Assembly (NCBI GenBank): GCA_948099385.1
Contig: CANUEZ040000159.1
Span: 4,296,501-4,360,500, forward strand
DNA: 64,000 nt
Direction: 5' to 3'
Source: Fasciola hepatica
Taxonomy: Eukaryota; Platyhelminthes; Trematoda; Plagiorchiida; Fasciolidae
Position 1 is the first letter of the stretch, and each line of letters starts with the position of its first letter. Below the pieces are notes generated by a model that was not told the origin of the DNA, searched no databases, and was given only the letters and a program-made list of their open reading frames with translations. Positions 1 through 10,597 of the stretch are shown here, piece after piece. Position numbers and translations under genes: made by a program.

Positions 1-1
1 A

Positions 2-1312
2 AACAGCAGCTCCCTGCACCTAGTGCCAGTGGCCCTTCCAACTTCGGACCTAATTATTATTTGCGATGTGTCACAAGGTCGACCCCGACCACTAGCTCCT
101 GCCAGTTTTCGCCGACAAGTTTTTATCAGCCTCCACAACTTATCGCACCCTGGGGTAACCGCCTCAGTGAAACTAGTCACCGAGCGATTCGTCTGGCCTT
201 GCGTCAAATGTGACGTACATCTTTGGGCCCGTGCTTGTCTTCAGTGTCAACGAGTTAAGATACATCGTCACACCAAATCTACTTTAGGCACATTCTGCGA
301 ACCGGACGCACGCTTTCATCATGTGCATGTGGATCTCGTGGGGCCACTTCCGCCATCCAATGGCTGCGTCTACATCCTCACTTGCGTAGATCGTTTCACT
401 CGCTGGCCACAGGCCATACCTGTTCCTCGCCAAACCTCAGAGGAAGCTGCAAAAGCATTTCTAACTGGTTGGGTGAGTCAGTTCGGTTGCCCTGCTGTCG
501 TGATCACAAACCTCGGTTCTCATGTTGACGGTGCCTTCCAAGAGCTACTGAACGCATTCGGTTGTCGACACAACAAGACGACGGCCTATCATCCTCAGGC
601 CAATGGCATGGTGGAGCGATTCCATCGCCAGCTGAAAGCTGCCCTTCGTGCTCGTGATAACCCATTATGGAGTGAAGTTTTGCCGATCGTTCTCTTAGGA
701 CTGCGTAACACCGTTAAAGCCGATATGGGTGTTACGGCGGCTGAACTGGTTTATGGTTGCACATTACGACTTTCAGGTGAGTTGGTTTCTCCATTACTAC
801 CTATGAGTTTTAATTGCGGGGATTACGCAAAACGGTTGTCGCACTAAATGCGGGTGATAAAGCCCACCCCACCACGAGAACAAACCCTGAGCAACTACAT
901 ACCTACCGCTTTAGCTACCACCAGCCATGTGTTTATCCGAGTAGATGCAGTGCGATCACCACTGCAGGCGGCTTACTCTGGACCGTTCCGCGTCGTCCAG
1001 CGAAAGGAAAAGAAATACGTGGCAGACGTCGAGGGCAGGAAGGAGACCATCAGCATAGACCGCCTCAAGCCAGCCTTCATCGAGGTAGAACCCACCTCAA
1101 ACAACCCTCTCAGTGTCCCCACCTGCTCACAACCTTCGGTTAGTCGTCCCGAGTCGGCCCCTGTTACTCCCACTAACGACCCCTCGTTACCTGTTGCAAC
1201 ACCAAACTCCACGAAAGACACAGCTGCACCGATCAACAGGAGAAATCGACGCGGCCGCGAGCTGCGACAGCCAACGAGGTTTTCTGAATATGTAACAGTT
1301 GTATATATTTAA
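2..1312 (+). pseudogene. Ty3/gypsy (CsRn1-like) pol 3' end: integrase
   Basis: The frame is open from the left edge, so the element starts outside the window. It reads as the C-terminal part of a gypsy Pol. An HHCC zinc-binding segment is visible (H-x-H near 133-150, C-x2-C near 232-246), then the integrase core with catalytic Asp in HVDLVGPLP (codon 332-334) and Glu in NGMVERFHR (codon 614-616). The middle Asp, normally in a D-x-G context, is Asn in ITNLGSH (codon 509-511), so the enzyme should be inactive. A TAA at 845-847 interrupts the frame, which resumes in phase at 848 with the integrase C-terminal domain (YSGPFRVV, ISIDRLKPAF), typical of CsRn1-type elements of flatworms. The product would have inserted element cDNA into the genome. 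Family assignment is confident; the subfamily is from remembered motif style. Confidence 0.88.
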
Positions 1313-2388
1313 GTTTACTCTTCATATTCAACTTGTACATAGTCCTATTATACATGAATGCACGACCACGTGGTGATCACGACAAGAGTGGCGGCAGCCT
1401 GTATTGCGCCGGTATGTCCCCCTCAGTCGAATATCCGATCGCGCCTCGAGGCGCAGCTTCCTTGTGTTTCTTTCCTTCCAGCTCGTCCCGTCAGACAGAA
1501 CCAGATGGAATTCCAGGATCTCGCATGGCTCCAACACAAGGCTCACTGGATCGCGACTGGACCCATTTGACGCCGGACGCTGGCTCGCTTACGAAGGCAA
1601 TGACAACCACAGGGACACGGAACTTTGGGATATGCCGACAACGACAAACCCTACAACACAATCACCACTGCCAGGTCACAAACAGGATCAACCCCGGTCG
1701 GATAACATTTTGAGGAGGACGCAATTTTGCGATCGACGCACAGCGACCAGTGTGAGTCATGGAAAACGGCTTGTGCTGGCTTCGCTGTTGTGTTCGACCG
1801 CGGCGGGAGGCATGGAAAACGTCTCACACCACCGAATCCGACGTACCCATCACGGGTCGAAGCCCAACTGCGTCGGCCCTCTAGGGGGAGACCCCATGTA
1901 GTGCTACCAATAAAGCACTCGATGACAAAGACTAACAATTTTGTTCATTTGAACAATGACCGTTTTTGGTGGCGCCACTTGCTCCGCCTGTGTACGTCGT
2001 CTGCACGCCGTTGCGCTCCTCCAATACACACGTTGTCCCGCTCCAGCGTTTTGAGTTCTGCCTTGCGCGCTGCCGAGTATATTTGCTATCGTGTCACAAA
2101 CCGAGGACCAGCGGCTATAGACTCTATACGGGAGCAGGTCCTGACTTAACTGAGATAAATCCTAAATTGGTGAGCCCGAACAACAAATTAATTCTCGAAG
2201 GACACTCATTAGTCCCTCAATCACATTTATTCGTTTACATGTACACTTTTTCCGACATATAAACGGTAAATTCCCGATTTCTGCTACGATCTTCCTCTTA
2301 GATTTTCCTCATATCGATATTATTAGTGTTTCACGGTTGCTGAATTGACCTCTGTATATCGTTTTCCACTGGATATACCATTGCAACT
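1313..2388 (+). repeat. Gypsy LTR and leader region, boundaries unresolved
   Basis: This 1.08 kb lies between the gypsy pol stop and the gag start and has no credible ORF. It holds a purine-rich run (tagggggaga, about 1882-1891) that could be a polypurine tract, a TG at 1897, an AATAAA at 1909-1914, and a primer-binding-like site at 2168. By position it should contain the 3' LTR of the element that ends at 1312 and the leader of the gag at 2389. I could not fix LTR ends: no TG...CA pair with a second copy is present in the window. Confidence 0.5.
2168..2184 (+). other. Candidate primer-binding site, tRNA-Trp type
   Basis: The site reads TGGTGAGCCCGAAC. The complement of a eukaryotic tRNA-Trp 3' end begins TGGTGACCCCGA, so 11 of the first 12 bases match. 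CsRn1-type gypsy elements are known to prime from tRNA-Trp. The gag ATG lies about 220 bp downstream. The expected CA dinucleotide of an LTR end is not seen just upstream, so the site is probably decayed. Confidence 0.5.
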
Positions 2389-3220
2389 ATGGCTGGCAAC
2401 GACCATAGACCTGATCCGGAACCGTCCGTTTCGACAGTCTTTCTAGCCGTCCCTCAGTTTTTTATTGATGACCCTCAACTCTGGTTTCATATGTTAGAGG
2501 CAGAGTTTGAATCGCATGGAATCACAAGCGAACAAACCCGTTACTTGTGGACTATCAGTCGCCTTCCCCGTGACGCTGCTACTCAGATACGCGACGTAAT
2601 ATCCAGTAACAGTTCTTACACTGCCATGAAAGACGCCGTAATCTCTTGTCTTTTGCCGTCAGAATCGTCCAGACTGAAACGGCTGACCCAAGGGACAGAG
2701 TTAGGTAGCAAGAAGCCCCCTGCATTACTGAGAGAAATGCAGCAGCTGGCAGAGCAACCTTTAGAGGAGAACGTCCTTAAAGAGTTGTGGGTGCAGCGAC
2801 TACCACCCACTACGCGGAAGTTTCCGAAATTAACCGTTATTACTATTCATTATTACATTATCATAACCCACAGCTGGAAACACGTCCAGACTGCAATACC
2901 CCTTTATTTCAGGTTCGTGGTCTCCCACTATCTCAGTCGCAAAACTGGCTAACCAATGATGCCACTTTTACTCGTACGGACAGAGACTCAAGTGGAACCT
3001 ACCATAACAACTGGGACCGAAATCAAACCACACAACAGGAAATACTTCTCATTGCTTATCAGATCGTTCAGCGTTTTCAAACGCAACCAACACGAATTCC
3101 AGTTCATGCTCATGCCGATATTATACAGCCACACTCGACTGATTGTCCGACACATACTTTGCCCTGCAAGACGAACCTTACGCACTCGATGTCGTTCGTT
3201 CGCAGAAATGACGCTGAATA
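2389..3220 (+). pseudogene. Gypsy (CsRn1-like) gag, frameshifted
   Basis: The ATG at 2389 opens a 187-aa frame whose first 145 residues read as a gypsy Gag capsid: PQFFIDDPQLWFHMLEAEF, a segment on SRLPRDAATQIRDV, TAMKDAVISCLLPSES and LKELWVQRLPP. This is the usual capsid core of this clade. After about 2820 the homology leaves this frame. Traces continue in other frames (SVAKLANQ near 2930; VQRFQTQPTR near 3070) up to about 3200, so at least two frameshifts are present. No CCHC knuckle is seen. Gag would have formed the virus-like particle. It follows the integrase and LTR region in the order expected of tandem elements. Confidence 0.75.
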
Positions 3221-3575
3221 ATACTGAAGGCAAATGTGTCAACACATACATATATATTTGTCAGTGAAACAGCATAATAACTCTGAAGTCCATGCGGAGA
3301 TTTCCCACTTTTTTATCCGTTACCACTGTTTATCTTTCCTCCGACCCGTGGCGGGCTGGAAATTGACTCTCCACTTCTCGAGGACCCTCAAGTTGCGCTT
3401 TCTTATTTCAGAATGGTACATGTTACTGATCCTGAATCTAAACTCACCTTTTTATGGACTGCTGTTTTTCCCACATCCACCAGCGCTCACTCTCACAAAA
3501 TTGGTCTCATGCCCCCCTGCTTCAAAACTCATTCCGTTTATTGAACTCCGGTAAATCCGTCATTCAGGGTTTGCG

Positions 3576-3905
3576 TTGTCTTCATGGATCGCTATCCTCT
3601 TCGCATGCGTTGATCCTCCCAAGTACACTTCTTTACAATTTTTCTCCCCTTTTCCTCTCGCTCGAAACTTACTCCATCTGCGGAACCTTGGTGGGCCTAC
3701 GGTTTCTTTGGCTTGCACCATTCTCGTTCATAATGCGTCCTTGGCACTACGTTACCGATTTTTCGATATCTCCACCGCGCACCAGTGCCCAGCCCGGATT
3801 CGAAACAGGTTCAAAGCTGCCGCGCGAACCATTATCAGACTGATCCATTCGAACCGTTGCTGGCTTTGTTTTCCCATCTCTGATACTCTCGACTTTCATA
3901 TTTAG
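3576..3905 (+). pseudogene. LINE ORF C-terminus
   Basis: The last half of this 109-aa frame matches a second frame in the window on the minus strand at 60468-60728. Shared features in order are a Cys/His-rich stretch (ACTILVHNASLALRYRF here, SCEHCHFTLLQYRF there) and the ending ARIRNRF / SRIRNRF. Both are followed by a similar 3' tail, so they are two copies of one non-LTR retrotransposon C-terminus. No RT motif is visible upstream. The function of the tail domain is unknown; a zinc-knuckle-like role is a guess. Confidence 0.6.
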
Positions 3906-3970
3906 AATTTGTGAATATTTCATCCCATTGAGTAACGTGTTACACCATGATCATGGGCTGCAGCGTGCAT

Positions 3971-4012
3971 CCCGACCATGGTCGAGAAATACACCAGTAT
4001 TATTATTATTAA
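3971..4012 (+). repeat. LINE 3' terminus: hairpin plus (TAT)n
   Basis: A short hairpin (stem cccga/tcgag, loop ccatgg, 3971-3986) is followed by AAATACACC and a short TAT-type repeat (3998-4010). The same layout occurs on the minus strand at 60246-60339 with stem cttga/tcaag; the third base pair changes from C-G to T-A, a compensatory change. It marks the 3' end of the LINE copy upstream. Confidence 0.65.
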
Positions 4013-6400
4013 AGCAGCCGGTCAGAATAGGTTAAGTGGCCTCATTTGACATGGAGCGAAGAACGGGAATGACCAGTGGTCAGGGAACGAAACAGTCCAC
4101 AAATGTAGGTGTGCGAGCACACCTTGTCAAGGGAGTAGAGCTTCTACGACGTTGTGGTGACAAGGCATTCGTTTTTGGCGATCATCATCTTATTTCCATA
4201 CCGTACACGAAATTTGTTTTAATAGTCCAAACCAGGCTACTCCTGGTTCCATCTCCAGTATGACGCACTCCCTTGTAGGTCCCCCCCCCGAGAGTTCTCT
4301 GCCCGGTATTCTTTGCTCTGTAGGTCCGCTTAGGCGTGCCTGTGGTTCGCGACTCTCTTTTTTTAACAACTAGCAAAGGACCGATTCGGTTCCCGGGAAC
4401 CTGGCAAAGCCGCCCCGGTGCGTTCATGGGTCGTTACTCTCTGACACTGAAGATAAGTACGGGTCCAGTTGCGGACCTTCCAGTCGACTTTCGGCTAAAC
4501 GAAAAAGTCGGTTGCCAGCTTCACCGGGACGGCTATATGAGGGTGAGTCAGATAATGAATAGTTAAGAAAGTAAGTTGACGGTGGACAAGGGGAAACATC
4601 GACCAAAGGCGACCTTGCGACATGGCCAACTGCATTATTGTAGGAACTTTGGGCAAGTACCAAACATAAACTTAAGTAACCGTCTTGTCAAAGGTTTTCT
4701 GTATCAAGAGCCGCAGTTCCAACAGGTGCCACCGTGTCTAAGTCAATGTCAGGCTTTCGCACTAGACTTAGTTGACACACTCGTGATAAGAGGCCGGGGA
4801 CTGGATTGAGCACTCTGGAGACGTGCTGTATGTCCACAGTGAACAGCGAAACCTAGACTAAATGGTGAATCGTGTGGTGAGCATCAACCGGGGGTAGAAG
4901 TCCACCAGGCCGGCAAAATAAAACAATTAGCAAAAGGATTTGAGTCCAGGATACCAGCAAATAGAGGAAACTCTACTTTGAGGGAGGCGAACACCCTAGG
5001 ATAAAATAAAGCCTCCTATGAAAGTGATATCAAACAAGACTAAATCCCACCTGCCAATACTGGTCTTTATGCCGTGCTAACTAACACCACTTCCCATAGT
5101 AACTTCTCTCCTCAACCTGGTTTTTCTGGATTAAGCTTTTATCCAATCAGCGAACCTTGCCATTTTTAGCTTTTCAGTGTTTTATAACCTTTTGCCCTTA
5201 TCCCATAGCCACGACATGTCCACCATCTATGTGCCCATGGATATCTTTCTACTTTCTTTGCCCCTATTACTCACTGGATCCCACCTCATGGGCCTTCAAT
5301 ACTTCCTCAGCAAACTTCGGCAGGAAATTCGGTCTCAATTATTTTGCTTGAGGGTCTCATTAACTTAATTCAACCTCCAGTGATGAAGCCCTTGGTTCCT
5401 TTCACAAAGCACCATCCTAAAATACTTTTTTCCACATTTCCGTACAGGATTTCGTTTTTTGTTCCACAAACTGGTCACTCTAGGTCCACTTTTAACTTCA
5501 TCACTGAACCTTGTGGATCTTAATCTTCCAAAGCTTCACCGTTCCGCTTTTCCTCCATAAGTGTCATCCTCAAAACGATCACAGTCCGTTTACTTACTTG
5601 ACGTAATATTGGTTCTCCTGCTCTGCCACCTGCCTCGGCAACCTCTTCCTTTAATCAGGTATTTTGTGTCAAATCTCCAACTAACTACTGAATCTTGCGT
5701 CTCTCACTATTCCGAAATCCACCATCCCTTTCCACCGTCCCATGGCCGGGACCTCGCAAATACCCTACCCCGTTTAGACATTTACCCGTTTTTGACTTTT
5801 CTTCCGCCCCAGGTATTACCATGCCGGTCTTTGGTCCTCAAGACAAGTTTTCTAGCATCCCCGTGTTAATATCCTCACCTTAGTCACTTCCATAACTGAA
5901 ATTAAATTCCAGTCATGACTGTTCTCTTCCTTTCGTCAACAGTATTCCATAGCTTCTTTTGTTCAATTTTACTTGCAGAATCCCTGTTTTCTAGCCTGAT
6001 AACTTTTTTCATTCTGTGATTTGCTCAGTTTTTGTATTGAGCAAAACAATGGTTTTGCCGTCTTCTTTTTTGTCGCTTCAAGGCCACTTACTGGCTTTAA
6101 AGTAGATGCCTTTCTGGCGGTCGTGACCTAGTGTAGCAAATCCGATTCTATACAGTATATCGTGGCCCCTTGTATTTTACCTAGTTCAAACATATACCTG
6201 GATTCTTCCCCAGATACTTCCTTTTCAGATAACTGTCGGCCATAAAAAGCGACTCGCCCAGGCTACCCAGGTTCTGATACCTTCTTTGCAAGCTTCTAAA
6301 CCGGGCCGCCTAAACTCCATGGCGTTTTATGATCCCAGAACTCTCTGCTCCTAACTCTGCCGAAGCTTGGGGCAGATGAATCGAATAATATACTCTCGTT
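4013..6400. other. No gene recognised; pyrimidine-rich from about 5050
   Basis: Several frames of 60-100 codons occur on the plus strand, but they are low-complexity (Ser, Pro, Leu, Phe rich), as expected from a C+T-rich strand. A ten-base C run sits near 4270-4280. The part after about 5050 resembles in composition the repeat that is alignable from about 6400, so it may be its 5' part. Confidence 0.5.
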
Positions 6401-7965
6401 CTTATACCAGCGGTGCGGAGTGCGGCTAAGGCAGCTTCTTCGGCCGGCACACACAGGATGCGTAGGAAGCCTGCTACGATGTGTGCGCGCGATCAGAATT
6501 GCTGATTACACCCGCGTTCGCTTCACGGAGTGCTACCTAGGTTGGGCTTTGAGTGAACCGTGAGTACCACCCACTAGCACCGGTTGTTGATAAACACGAT
6601 CCGTTCTTCCCGCTACCCAGTTTCTGACGCGCAAATTTCTGTAAGGATTCCCTCGTTATGATTGACTGCGGTCGTGCTTTCGTTCGATAAACGTTGGTAT
6701 CGCCGTAATTACTAACTCCTTCCATGCCTGGCAAGACGCTTTGCTTAACTACCACTTATTTTGATTCTCACAGCTCGCCCTTCCAGATATATTTTTTCAC
6801 GAAGGACGGCTTTCGTATTCCTGATAATTTTTGATTCCACTACTCGATAACGCTTTTTGGATTACTCTCTCCCCATTCACCAGTCCCCACCGGATACACT
6901 TCCGTTTCCACCCCCAAAAGTAGAGCTCGTCACCACCTGGTATAATATCCAGTAGCACTGCTACTCTCGCCCAGCTTTGCGGCAAAGCGAACCCCGGAAG
7001 ACGCCACTGTTTGAAAACCACCTCTGTATACTTCCAGCTGTCAAACGTGTGACTGGAGAATGTTTGATCCCCTCAACAATTTAAAAGGTCATCCATATTG
7101 AGATATTTCATGACATCATCATAGCCACATGCAGCACCATATACTGCCCATTTTTACTGGCCGTAAATTGACTCATCCAGCAGATTCTGTTCTCCGTTGA
7201 CCCTCCGTGAACGATTAATTAAGAAAGAGAATAATTGATCCAGTTTAACACTTTTCTGTGGGCTCTAATTCTCTCATACCTTCTGGACAGTATGGGCAGT
7301 TCCATTGCATCTGTCACCCCACCAAGTCGTTTGAATCTATCGATTCTCATTACGATTCGTAGTCTCAAAAATATCCATTGCCCCAACTTGATTGTCTTCC
7401 CCAAACAGCTACCTTACTAAACCTTTTGGAGCCCTTCTCCCCAGAAGCGTGATCATTTTTAAATAAAACTCACTCTTAAGTCGCCGTCAACTAGTTGCTA
7501 CACGTTGTCTGGTTGATCTGTCTACTTCATTTCGCTGCCGATTTGTTGTCCCCCTCCTCAGGCCGAGTTCTACTCGTGTCCACCTTGTCCACTGCAGTTT
7601 ATCACTGTTCTTGTAAGCTCTACTTAGCAAAAACTGATCCATTGGAATTATCCGTTGTTCCTATCTGAATCCCTACTGGTCTTTTCCAAATTTTTCCGCT
7701 TCGCGCTTCATATTGCGACATCGCAGCCACTTGCAATCCACTCCGGCAGACCCCATTATTTGATATTTTTCCGGGCATCACTTTCATTTCAGTTGAACGC
7801 CCCTTATCTTTACTCTGTACTCCGACCTTACACAATGATCTGTTTTCCTAATACGAACCACGTTAATCTCACGAATACCATTTGCCCGTGCTTTCAAGCT
7901 TGATTCGGGCCCCCCGGAATAAATTGTTACTGTTATTTTTATCGATATATAATGTAAAACACACA
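6400..7965 (+). mobile_element. Pyrimidine-rich dispersed repeat, copy 1
   Basis: The block near 6430-6600 (ggccggcacacacaggatgc and following) can be matched by eye to 21285-21450 and 47130-47290. The 3' end also matches: tgattcgggc at 7901, then AATAAA at 7918-7923 and a TTATT-rich tail. This is the most diverged of three plus-oriented copies. No coding domain is seen, so the alignable part is probably the 3' UTR of a non-LTR retrotransposon. The 5' limit is uncertain. Confidence 0.55.
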
Positions 7966-10172
7966 CACCTTCTTAAGCTTCATCACCGCCCAATACAAAA
8001 GGCTGTCAATAAATCTTTCATTCTGGCACGGTCTCATCTGATTTAAAGTGTCTTGGAATTATATCGGTCAGAACCAACTGTGAGAAACAAAACACTTTAG
8101 AAGCTTCCACGGCGTCGCTTGGCACTTCGCTCAATGCCTTCCTGTTCTGTTCAACAAATAGCCGCCAGACTGAACCGAACTAAAGATATTGGCTGATATT
8201 GGCTCTTAAGAGCTCATTTCCTGATCACAAGAACAGCGAACAACTGTGGGTCTGCGTCACACTTTTTGTTTCATTTTGATTCCTAATGTACATACCCTTT
8301 TGGCCTTTTTATCATCGCACTCTCCTCCGCCCATCTCAGTTTGCTAGTGTCGTTTTGGATATTATTGACAATAGTTTATCGTACTACATAGATAAAGTAG
8401 TACGCTACAGTGCCCACCGGCGTGCCCTGTGATCCTGATCTGAAGAACGAGCCATTAAAGTATCGTCTGAGCATAAGCTGCAGTCTTTAAATTATCAGTT
8501 GTTTCGTAAGTAGACCACTAAAGGCGTGAACTGCACTGCTGAGTCCGTGCAGCACACGAAGCAACTCAAGTAGCTTAAAAGGTTTAGTGAAGGTATTTTA
8601 AAGGAGGTCGACTATTGATTCGGTGACCTCGTTGTAAGCTCAGTCCTAATCGATATGATCTACTTTACTCTTACTCAACTACCTCCTGCTGAAGGACATG
8701 ACGGATTTTTGGACACCTCCCATGGAAGAAGTCCATAAGGTCCGGTATGTGGTAGTGTCGGCAGACCGCAAAAAACGGGTGTTGGGCTGCTCGCGTAATT
8801 CGAACAAGGACCGAAGCCTAGGCCGTCCACGTCTGCCCTAGTATTTGTAACCCTTGTCTTCGATTGGCCACTAGGAGGACATTGTTTCATCTTGCTTGGG
8901 GGGATGTAGGTATCATTTCCTCTCGCCACAGAAAAAGACACAACCATCGCAGGTGGCAACGCCGAAGACGCGAAGAGAAGCGTTCAGTGCTTGCACAGAG
9001 TTGACGCTGGGTGAAGCTTGAGTCAAGATCGTGCTGCTTGATTTCGGCCATGTAGCGGAGGTATTATTGGTCAGAGTTTTTAGCCCTTTCGTGTGGTCTC
9101 CTTTTAGCGGCCAAGCCCCGCATGCTTACATTGGAACTGGGCGGATGACAGCTCGGTAAGTGTGGGGCTCCTTGTGGAAACTCATTTCCCTGTGCTTTCG
9201 CAACACTTTTTCAGAAGCCAACAGTTGTTTCCAAGGATTCATTCGCCAGTATGCACAGATCATATGGGAAATGCTCGTGCTAAAACGGTCTTGCTCATTC
9301 GGCTTGGACGTAGTTTGTAGGAGGGGTTTGGGATTAAATCGACTTGTTGATCCACACGACTAAGTCAAGACAGTCAAGAGGATCGCGCGTGAATAATTGG
9401 AATGAGGTTGGTCCGCTTGCTGCCGGGGCAGTGAGCGGGTTTGGACAAGCTTCTTCTGCGCACAAACAGCGAGTGCAAAACGACGGATACTAATCACCTG
9501 TGCGGTGGCCAATTCATGTAGGCGGATGTGTTTGAGGGGATCCGGAGCACTCGATAGATGATGTTGGATGCTGGATTTACGCTTATTTAGCTGACTGAGA
9601 TTGTCAAGTGCCCGAGAATGGCACTCCTAATGGCTTCTGTTCCTCCAGGTTGAGGCTGAAGTGGACTATATTCCTAAATTCTTTAGGGCGGTTGCATTGT
9701 TCATAGGTCAGTGTAGGTTGCATTACTTTTGCACCTGAACAAGTGGATTAAAAGTAAGGTGGGCAGAATTGGCAACAAATCCTTACTAGAATTTCGGATA
9801 GTCAAGGAGCCAGCAAATGCGCAGAAAACAAGAACTGAGATAAATTTTCTACTAACCGCACTTGTTAAGTGCCTGCTGGCAAGGTCCCATGTGGTGTTTC
9901 CCTTGGAAGGCATAGGGCTGAGCATCTTCTTCCTGGGAACGTCGTAACCTGAGGCACATTTTCCAGTATCCCATAAGCTATATCCAATCCGAATGACCCT
10001 TGAAAGTTTCGGCGCAAACATGTTGAACACAATTTATGAAGACTAGAGAATGAACCTCTGAAATAATCGTTTGTCTCGGAAGACATGTTTTGATATCATA
10101 AAGTTTAGATTTCAGAGCCACAGTGATCCATAAATTTGTGATGAGGCCACCCATAAGCTGTCTACGCGTGGT
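7966..10172. other. No gene recognised
   Basis: I read both strands and saw no domain, RNA gene or structured repeat. The minus frames at 8675-8959 (94 aa) and 9701-10030 (109 aa) show no motif I know. The second lies just downstream (in minus orientation) of the RTE-like RT scrap and could be its decayed 3' part. Confidence 0.4.
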
Positions 10173-10597
10173 TTAACTTCGATCCTGGCCCAGCAGTTTG
10201 GCGCAGCAGCGAAACCTGGGTATTTGGAGCCGTGCGCTTGTTTGAGATGTTTTGCCTCCGGCACTTATTGAGGGCTTTGGGCTCAGTGAAGTCGTGAGGA
10301 ATTCCATTTCCTTGGCTCTGATCTCCGGATGAACGGCCTTCTTTGCACACACATTATGTAAAAAATCGGTTGCACAACTCCGAGATCCCCACCGAGAATG
10401 TAATCGGAGACTGATATATGCACCCGTTAAATCGTGGCCAAGTCCTATTCCCCGAAAGCCGTTGAGGAATCGGTGCGTCATCCGGTCCGTCTTACTTTTC
10501 TGAGCTCCGCAGCTTGGCAGTACTTTCCAGAGTGATTGCATGTTGACGGAGTTATATGCCAACCGAAGGCAAACGAAGACCCGTGACGGGTTGTTGG
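10173..10597 (-). pseudogene. RTE-like LINE reverse transcriptase fragment
   Basis: On the minus strand the frame reads RVFVCLRLAYNSVN, then SLWKVLPSCGAQ and RMTHRFLNGF, then a weak counterpart of the G-V-R-Q-G motif B ending in LFLHNVC-like residues. This is the order of RT motif A and the following helix in RTE-type LINEs. The motif A aspartate is replaced by Cys (FVCLRLAY), and neither a QG motif B nor an F/YADD motif C survives. It is therefore a dead fragment. Faint RT traces (KCRRQNIS, SLLRQTAGPG) continue in a second frame at 10162-10350. Identification rests on motif A and its flank. Confidence 0.6.

Noticed and set aside
1404..1901. 165-aa frame after the gypsy integrase as an extra gene
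   Set aside because: Three overlapping frames share this stretch, no motif is present, and the position fits LTR or UTR sequence.
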